Assembly (NCBI RefSeq): GCF_003950515.1
Contig: NZ_NGJS01000001.1
Coordinates: 124,001-188,000 of the forward strand
From: Vagococcus vulneris
Lineage (GTDB): Bacteria; Bacillota; Bacilli; Lactobacillales; Vagococcaceae
Direction of reading: 5' to 3'
Length of the DNA stretch: 64,000 bases
Program-made: the position numbers and the translations under genes
Notes under the pieces: generated by a model
What the model saw: only the letters and a program-made list of their open reading frames with translations
Told to the model about the DNA's origin: nothing
The model's database searches: none
Shown here: piece by piece, positions 58,367-64,000 of the stretch
Layout: each line of letters opens with the position of its first letter
How positions within the stretch are numbered: the stretch's first letter is position 1

Positions 58367-59767
58367 TTAGAACCCACAACTATACTCTGTTGAATAGCGA
58401 ATCTCTCCCATTTCAATGGTCCCTTCAGTAACAGTAAAACTGATACTCTTTCCGGGTTTGTCATACATTCGTGTACTCAATGCAACATCATTAATATAAA
58501 GAACGGCCAACGTCCCATCCACAATCAGCTTCACATCATACTCTTTTTCTGGTTCTAAATATAAAGGACGCTGTAACCCTTTATCAAACAGCTGTGGCCA
58601 AGGATAATTCGGTGTTTTATTAAAAGAAAGCTGCTGATTGTTCAGTGAAATACGATATTCATAGCCTTCTTGCGTTACTTGGTCTGTAAATAACTTCACT
58701 GCAAACTCTTTTGTCCCACTTGCTACAGTCACCTTTGTTTCCATTAAGAAATAGTCATCACTTTCAGGAATTATAAATTTCTCTTTCTTTCCATCCACCT
58801 GTTCTAAGCTAAAACCTGGAAAAGAGGTATTTTTTTCAAAATGATCAATAATTGTTTGGGGCAATCGAACTCCCAGTGTCTTGTCCTCTTTTTGGATAAC
58901 TTGGTGTGGAACAAGCGCTCCTCCCCAATCCCAAATATTTTGATCGTCTTCAGCTTCTTTTGTGGCAACCCATCCGGTTAGAAAGCGACCGGTCTCATTT
59001 GTCCCAACAGTGCGTGCTGCATAATAAGCTTTCCCATCAAATGCTTCGTCTAGTGGTGACTGCCATTTATTGAACAAGCCTGAACCTATTCGATATTTTG
59101 TTTTTTTATCTTCGCAGTATTCCGAAAATAATAAATACCACGTACCATTCATTTCGAAGATGTCCGGCATTTCAATCATGTTGAATTCATCATTTGCCCA
59201 ATAATCACCCATAAATTCCCAATCTTGTAAATCAGATGATTCAAAATACACAAGACGCCCCGTTGGTTTTTTCTTACTAGCGGGTTTTCTAGCCCCTAAC
59301 ACTAAAACATATTTTCCTCGCTCTTGATCATAAATCACAAAAGGGTCACGCCAATCGTTCTTATCGTATCCGGCTTGCGGGACAAGCTTGGCTGCTTCCC
59401 CAGACTTTTTCCAATGAACCAAATCATCAGAGCTTGCCACCATCAGGACTTCCGATGTTTTTCCAGCTAATTTTGCCTGACGGTTATGTCCTGTATATAA
59501 CGCTAGCTGCTCATGTACTCCTTGAATAATACTTCCCGCATAGATAAACTGATCAATATCGTCTTTCCCGCCATGTGGAATCACTTCTCCATAATCTTCA
59601 AAAGTCACAAAGTCTTTAGTTGTCACCAGAGACCAACCAAAAGGATCGGTCAATGGCTTAGGCTTTCTAGTATCACGTTGATGAAATAAGTAGTAGACCC
59701 CATCTTTAAAAAATGGCATACAGTCACCAAACCAAAGTCCGTTTGGTTGATAAAAAATTTTTTGCAT
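58367..59767 (-). CDS. Glycoside hydrolase family 32 protein
   Basis: A 466-residue GH32-like enzyme with the five-bladed propeller motifs: nucleophile Asp in LWFGDCMPFF (position of WMNDPNG), transition-state motif WRDPFV, acid Glu in NMIEMPDIFE. A C-terminal beta-sandwich follows (about 320-466). The absence of a signal peptide indicates action on sugar already imported by the PTS, e.g. a phosphorylated fructoside. Exact substrate unknown. Confidence 0.85.
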   Translation of the reverse strand: MQKIFYQPNGLWFGDCMPFFKDGVYYLFHQRDTRKPKPLTDPFGWSLVTTKDFVTFEDYGEVIPHGGKDDIDQFIYAGSIIQGVHEQLALYTGHNRQAKLAGKTSEVLMVASSDDLVHWKKSGEAAKLVPQAGYDKNDWRDPFVIYDQERGKYVLVLGARKPASKKKPTGRLVYFESSDLQDWEFMGDYWANDEFNMIEMPDIFEMNGTWYLLFSEYCEDKKTKYRIGSGLFNKWQSPLDEAFDGKAYYAARTVGTNETGRFLTGWVATKEAEDDQNIWDWGGALVPHQVIQKEDKTLGVRLPQTIIDHFEKNTSFPGFSLEQVDGKKEKFIIPESDDYFLMETKVTVASGTKEFAVKLFTDQVTQEGYEYRISLNNQQLSFNKTPNYPWPQLFDKGLQRPLYLEPEKEYDVKLIVDGTLAVLYINDVALSTRMYDKPGKSISFTVTEGTIEMGEIRYSTEYSCGF

Positions 59768-59772
59768 GGTTT

Positions 59773-60183
59773 CTATTCATCCTCTTCATTCGTCATTTTT
59801 TGTAGATCTTCATAAAATCCGATCGTAGTGTTCTGGCGTAACCGTTTTACGATAGCACTACCTTTTTCTTCCTGCAGTTTCATATTCATGGCTTCAATCA
59901 ACAAACCTAAATTTGTTCCTCCAAGGAGATGAAATTCCTTTTGAAAACGCTCACCTCTTTTAGCAAACTCATTAAAGGGAGTCCCTCCAATTAAATCTGC
60001 AAAGATCAGGACATCCTCTGTTTTAATTAGCTCGACCGTTTGCTCGATCTTTATGCGAAAATCTTCAATTCCCTCATTTCCCAACGAGACGACGTGGCAA
60101 TCAGCCGTCTCACCGAAAAACATTTTCAATGTTTCAGCAAAACCAGCAGCAATGCTACCATGAGAAGTAATTACAAATTCCAT
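59773..60183 (-). CDS. PTS mannose/fructose family EIIA
   Basis: A 136-residue EIIA-Man protein with the phosphohistidine His8 in FVITSHGSIAAGFAETL and the ADLIGGTPFNEFAKR motif. It accepts phosphate from HPr and passes it to the EIIB encoded next door. Confidence 0.93.
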   Translation of the reverse strand: MEFVITSHGSIAAGFAETLKMFFGETADCHVVSLGNEGIEDFRIKIEQTVELIKTEDVLIFADLIGGTPFNEFAKRGERFQKEFHLLGGTNLGLLIEAMNMKLQEEKGSAIVKRLRQNTTIGFYEDLQKMTNEEDE

Positions 60184-60200
60184 CTACCTATCCCTCAACT

Positions 60201-60692
60201 TTATTTGATAAAATCTTTTAAATATTCTTTGGCATCTCGCGGCGTCTGAACTACGGTCACCTCTACTCCACGATCCATTAAGTCTTTAAAAGCTTGTCGT
60301 TCAATGTCCGTGATATTTATCGTTGGCCGGATTCGCTCAGTCCCTTCTCGCCTTGATAAATTGCCGACATTGACACTCGTTATCGGTAGTCCTTGCTCAA
60401 TTAGAAACTGAACATCAACTGGCGATACCGCGACAACAAGTACTCGTTGACCGGCATACTTTCCAGCAAGAATATTAGTAAGTGCTGTTTCTTTAGTAAT
60501 TATTGATGTTCTAACATTTGGCGGAGCTGCTAAACGGACAACGGATTTCTTTACGTCATCGTTGGCCACGTCGTTATTAATTACCATAATTCTGCTAGCA
60601 TTTAATTGATTGGTCCATTGTGTGGCTACTTGTCCATGGATCATTCGGTCGTCAATCCGTACATGGATAATCCCTTTCATCTGTTCACTCAT
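60201..60692 (-). CDS. PTS mannose/fructose/sorbose family EIIB
   Basis: A 163-residue EIIB with the active histidine in IIHVRIDDRMIHGQVATQW and SVNVGNLSRREGTERI. The start ATG is chosen with AGGTG 6 nt upstream. Confidence 0.94.
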   Translation of the reverse strand: MSEQMKGIIHVRIDDRMIHGQVATQWTNQLNASRIMVINNDVANDDVKKSVVRLAAPPNVRTSIITKETALTNILAGKYAGQRVLVVAVSPVDVQFLIEQGLPITSVNVGNLSRREGTERIRPTINITDIERQAFKDLMDRGVEVTVVQTPRDAKEYLKDFIK

Positions 60693-60701
60693 TTTCAACA
60701 C

Positions 60702-61499
60702 CTACTTCACTATATTTGCGGCTCTTAAAGCAATCGAAACAACTAAAATCAATAAAATAACGTATACAGGTTTTACTTTTTTACCTAATAAATAGTAGAC
60801 AATTGCGACTACACATGCTGGCAAAAGACCCGGCATGACTTGATCGAATATCTCATTTCCTGTCATTTTCAAATCGCCTTGCTTAAATTCAAACGCGACA
60901 TTCACTTTCACAACTGTAGCAATCAACGCTCCTACTACCATTAACCCCAAAATTGAGACAGCGTTGGTAATTGATTTAAGCTTGGTCTCAATTTGAGTTA
61001 ATAAACTGCTTCCCGATTCCTTACCTGCTCGATACAGTGGGTAAGCGGTTAATCGCAATAAAATTGAGGCTATGATCCATAGAATAATTCCTACAAAGCT
61101 ACCTTCTAAAGCCATATTTGCGGCAATTGCGCCAAATATTGTCCACGGAATGACAACAAAAACACTATCACCAATACCAGCCAAAGGACCCATAAGTCCT
61201 GTTTTAAGGGCACTAACGGCCTCTAATGCGCCGTTTTTTTCTTCTTTCTCAATCCCAACATTCATTCCAATAATGTACGGTGCAGTATAAGGTGTCGTAT
61301 TAAAGAACTGAAGATGGGCTAATACTGATTGCTTCATACCTTCTGGGTCGTCTTTATATGTTTCTTTAATGAACGGAAGCATTGAATAGGCATAACCTAA
61401 GCCTTCCATTTTTTCATAATTCAATGAAGTTGCTCCATTGAGAATCCAGCGAAAAATTACTTGTCGATCGGTTTTGGTCAATTTTTTACTCATCTTCAT
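60702..61499 (-). CDS. PTS mannose/fructose/sorbose family EIID
   Basis: A 265-residue membrane protein with SLNYEKMEGLGYAYSMLPFI, FFNTTPYTAPYIIGMNVGIE and GLMGPLAGIGDSVFVVIPW, all diagnostic for EIID. Start either 61499 or 61493; GGGGGAGG fits both. It overlaps EIIC by 14 bp. Confidence 0.94.
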   Translation of the reverse strand: MKMSKKLTKTDRQVIFRWILNGATSLNYEKMEGLGYAYSMLPFIKETYKDDPEGMKQSVLAHLQFFNTTPYTAPYIIGMNVGIEKEEKNGALEAVSALKTGLMGPLAGIGDSVFVVIPWTIFGAIAANMALEGSFVGIILWIIASILLRLTAYPLYRAGKESGSSLLTQIETKLKSITNAVSILGLMVVGALIATVVKVNVAFEFKQGDLKMTGNEIFDQVMPGLLPACVVAIVYYLLGKKVKPVYVILLILVVSIALRAANIVK

Positions 61500-62259
61500 C
61501 GAAACCTCCCCCTACTGTTGATACTGCCTGTTCCTTGTGAGCATTTTGTTTATAAACAATTAACGCAATTGCTGCACCTAGTAATGAAATCCCTAAGATC
61601 GGTAGCTGCAAATAAACAGCCAGCACAAACCCAACTAACAAATATGCAAAATAGTCTTTCGTAGGAAGATATTTTAATAGCATTCCAATACCCACAGCAG
61701 GGAGTAAGCCTCCTGCCACCTTCAATCCTCCTGTTACCCATTCGGGAATATAATTAATCGCACTGCCAACTAAAGTGGGGCCTAAGATAACCGTTAATAA
61801 AACTGGAATTCCCGATACAAAGCTCGTATTAATTGACGCCAAGTATTGCATCCATTCTAATTTACGATAATCCGCTTTTTGTGCAAATTTCTCAGCTTGC
61901 TGCTGGAAAAAAATGTTGGTCGACCATTTCAAAACATCCAATTGAACAATCAGCATCGCAACAGGAATAGCTAAAGTAATTCCAATCGCTGCATCTTGAT
62001 TCGTTGAAATCGCCAAATAGGTGCCAATTAGCGCAGCTGTTTGATAATCTGGTACCGAAGCACCGCCAAAACTGGTGATTCCCAGTGTCATTAGTTGAAG
62101 CGTCCCACCAATGTATAGGCCTGTTTGTACATCTCCCATGATGAATCCTGTCAAAAAGCCTGCAACTACTGGTTGAGAGGTCCCTAGCTTGGGCCCTTCC
62201 TTATCCCAGTTAATAAAGAACCCATACAGTACAACTAATAGTGTTTGCCAAAATGCCAT
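61486..62259 (-). CDS. PTS mannose/fructose/sorbose family EIIC
   Basis: A 257-residue membrane protein with GFLTGFIMGDVQTGLYIGGT and SFGGASVPDYQTAALIGTYL. First gene of the operon, behind a sigma-54 promoter. GAAAGGAGAG precedes the ATG. Confidence 0.94.
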   Translation of the reverse strand: MAFWQTLLVVLYGFFINWDKEGPKLGTSQPVVAGFLTGFIMGDVQTGLYIGGTLQLMTLGITSFGGASVPDYQTAALIGTYLAISTNQDAAIGITLAIPVAMLIVQLDVLKWSTNIFFQQQAEKFAQKADYRKLEWMQYLASINTSFVSGIPVLLTVILGPTLVGSAINYIPEWVTGGLKVAGGLLPAVGIGMLLKYLPTKDYFAYLLVGFVLAVYLQLPILGISLLGAAIALIVYKQNAHKEQAVSTVGGGFDEDE

Positions 62260-62292
62260 TCTTTTCTCTCCTTTCTGTTAATACTTTTATTT

Positions 62293-62310
62293 ATGCAATT
62301 AGTATGCCAA
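62293..62310 (-). promoter_or_regulatory. Sigma-54 (RpoN) promoter of the PTS operon
   Basis: Minus-strand TTGGCATACTAATTGCAT: GG at -24 and GC at -12, 12 bp apart, matching the -24/-12 consensus TTGGCA-N6-TTGCW. A LevR-type sigma-54 activator is encoded directly upstream. Confidence 0.9.
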
Positions 62311-62359
62311 TTTTTTAAGGGGCTAAAAGTAGACGATAGAAAGCTTTTCTAACTATTAA

Positions 62360-62406
62360 GAGCGTCCAAAAAAAAATTGAACACCCTTTCATTTTTTAGA
62401 CGCTCA
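62360..62406 (-). terminator. Terminator of the levR-like gene
   Basis: Outer stem GAGCGTC / GACGCTC encloses an inner AAAAATGAA / TTCAATTTTT hairpin with a nine-T run on the minus strand, directly after the regulator's stop codon. Confidence 0.75.
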
Positions 62407-62407
62407 A

Positions 62408-64000
62408 TTAAATAGTGAAAAAAGTTTGTTCAAAAATCATAAATATTAATTCGTACTCTCCTTTAGGGATCTCTATACAATAGATCATCCTAATTTCCGA
62501 AAAAATCTTTTGTGATATTTGTAAGAACTCCGCAAATGTCTCTTGTTCTATCATTAGATTCGCATCAACTGCTCCATCCCCTATCATGATTCGTTCAATC
62601 ATGCTGGAAAGATGTAAAAATAGGTTGATCCGTAAAAAACTTGGGATTTTTATTTGATAATATTTTTCGTATTCATAGAGCACTTTTTCAATATCATTAA
62701 AAACCTTTTTAGAATCTAAAAAGCGTAGTTTCATACTGGCACCCTCAATTGTGAAGAGTTTAATCAATTCATTTAGACACCGCTCACATTGATCAGCCGC
62801 GAGATAGTCCTCTAATTTTTCCAAAGTTTGATTTCCATTAATCACTTCTTCAAGATTTAAGCACTCAACTCCTTCAATGCATAAATCAATCGAAGACAAA
62901 ACAAAAACAGTATCCTTAAAAATTACCTGGTCTTTCTCATCCGCTATTTTTTTCAATGCGTTTAAATCGAAGGTTAGAACCTCTAACTGTTCTGCTAAAT
63001 AATTACTCAATATTTCTTTTACTTTTTCAGAAATCCCTTGCCCTGAAAGGCATGAAACAATAATATTTTTCTTTTGAGATAGTCCTTTGTAATATTGAAC
63101 CTTTACTTTATAGGGATCAAAATCCATTTGATGAAAATAGCTCACCGGTTTCTTTTGACAAACTTGCATCCCGCACTCAATTGCTAACCCGGTAGAAACG
63201 TTGTTTAAAATTACTAAATCCCCGATTACATTTGATTCGATTTTTTCATACATCTGTTCCAAAGAACCCATATCGACAAGCACAATGAGCCCCTTTGATG
63301 TATCAATATTTTGGCAAAAATTATTGATTAGTGCTATAACATCTTCTGTCTTTCCATCAATGGGCATGTTGAATCCGTCATAGACGTAGTTTCCTAACAG
63401 TTTATTTGTTTCACTAGCTAATGCTGTAGCTGTTTGTCCACCATGCATCACAATCAGGCAATGGGTTTCAGGTAAATTTTCATAATATTTTGTTACAAGA
63501 AAAACCGTCCATCTCAATAATAAATCCTTTTTACTCCCTTCAATTTCTATATCTGTGCAAATCTTTTTAGCTAATAAGAGATATTTTTCATTTTGTGATG
63601 AAAATTTCCGTAAATGAGAGAACAAGAAACTCCTATCTATCTCATCAACTGCGTCAATGAATAGAATGAAAATACTAAGTGCTTCTGCTATTTCTTCGAT
63701 CGCCCCCTTCCCTGCATTCATTATCGTGGTGGAAATACAATCCAATACGTAGGTCCTTAAAACCTGAAATTCATCATCTTTGAAATAATCATACCCTGAA
63801 ATATTTTGGCATTTTTGATTGATTTCATTATCTAGCTGAGACATCTTCTCTTTGATTGAATCACTATTTTGGAATAAACCACGTAAATTAATAGTCGTAA
63901 GCGCCTCATAAAAGAATTGATTAGAATCAAAAGGAATGCCGGGCTCTATCCAAAAGCCACTATCAGATGGGTTACCTAGATAAATGGCTTCCTTTTTACT
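62408..64000 (-). CDS. LevR/ManR-type sigma-54 activator, C-terminal part
   Basis: The frame is open to the window edge, so the AAA+ and N-terminal parts are missing; about 530 residues are visible. Seen in order: a PRD-like helical region, an EIIA-Man-like domain with the histidine in LIVMHGGQTATALASETNKLL and VLVDMGSLEQMY, an EIIB-Gat-like segment with the cysteine in IIVSCLSGQGISEKVKEIL, and a second PRD with His in LFLHLSSMIERIM. Phosphorylation of these domains by PTS proteins sets activity. It should activate the sigma-54 promoter of the adjacent PTS genes. Confidence 0.9.
   Translation of the reverse strand, partial: SKKEAIYLGNPSDSGFWIEPGIPFDSNQFFYEALTTINLRGLFQNSDSIKEKMSQLDNEINQKCQNISGYDYFKDDEFQVLRTYVLDCISTTIMNAGKGAIEEIAEALSIFILFIDAVDEIDRSFLFSHLRKFSSQNEKYLLLAKKICTDIEIEGSKKDLLLRWTVFLVTKYYENLPETHCLIVMHGGQTATALASETNKLLGNYVYDGFNMPIDGKTEDVIALINNFCQNIDTSKGLIVLVDMGSLEQMYEKIESNVIGDLVILNNVSTGLAIECGMQVCQKKPVSYFHQMDFDPYKVKVQYYKGLSQKKNIIVSCLSGQGISEKVKEILSNYLAEQLEVLTFDLNALKKIADEKDQVIFKDTVFVLSSIDLCIEGVECLNLEEVINGNQTLEKLEDYLAADQCERCLNELIKLFTIEGASMKLRFLDSKKVFNDIEKVLYEYEKYYQIKIPSFLRINLFLHLSSMIERIMIGDGAVDANLMIEQETFAEFLQISQKIFSEIRMIYCIEIPKGEYELIFMIFEQTFFTI

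Overview
The window is low-GC Firmicute DNA of the Lactobacillales, most like Enterococcaceae (Enterococcus, Vagococcus or Melissococcus type). The evidence is the pyrR-P-B-C-carA-carB-K-D-F-E order with PyrR attenuators, the parE/parC pair, pflB/pflA, a Lys-type MurE motif, strong GGAGG ribosome sites and many bidirectional terminators. Genus and species cannot be fixed from the sequence alone.

Layout. 1-4.6 kb: the tail of a secreted protein, a GNAT acetyltransferase, and an ABC importer of the TrpXYZ/PF04392 type behind a leader with two stacked terminators. 4.8-9.8 kb: a zinc-ribbon membrane protein, RqcH and an amino-acid permease. 9.8-15.2 kb: a trehalose locus (TreR, trehalose-6-phosphate phosphorylase, PTS EIIBCA) with TreR-like operators and a cre-like site. 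15.2-28 kb: meso-DAP dehydrogenase and the full pyrimidine operon. 28-35.5 kb: RluD, PpaC, a guanidine-I riboswitch with a paired SMR exporter, and pyruvate formate-lyase with its activase. 35.8-40.3 kb: topoisomerase IV. 40.8-43.5 kb: an amino-acid ABC importer under two tandem T-boxes that read as histidine-specific. 43.5-50.4 kb: CoA-binding protein, PlsY, MurE, two glycosyltransferases, and an NADH peroxidase whose catalytic Cys42 codon is TGA. 50.4-54.5 kb: a decaying patch with an O-acetyltransferase, LysR, aldo/keto reductase, a cupin gene with an internal deletion, a CMD-family protein, a gutted second LysR and small broken ORFs. 55-57.7 kb: integrase, DUF3173, Orf8-like and Orf7-like genes, i.e. 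the right end of a Tn916-type element with no conjugation genes. 57.9-64 kb: a sigma-54/LevR-controlled mannose-family PTS operon with a GH32 enzyme.

The region is mostly chromosomal housekeeping with rich RNA-level control: two PyrR attenuators, two T-boxes, one guanidine riboswitch, one unassigned leader and a hairpin between pflB and pflA. Sugar uptake is handled by two PTS loci. The most notable anomaly is the TGA exactly at the redox cysteine of NADH peroxidase, with the rest of the 449-residue frame intact. It is either a precisely placed nonsense mutation or recoding. The clustering of broken genes between 52.8 and 57.6 kb points to an actively eroding accessory segment.
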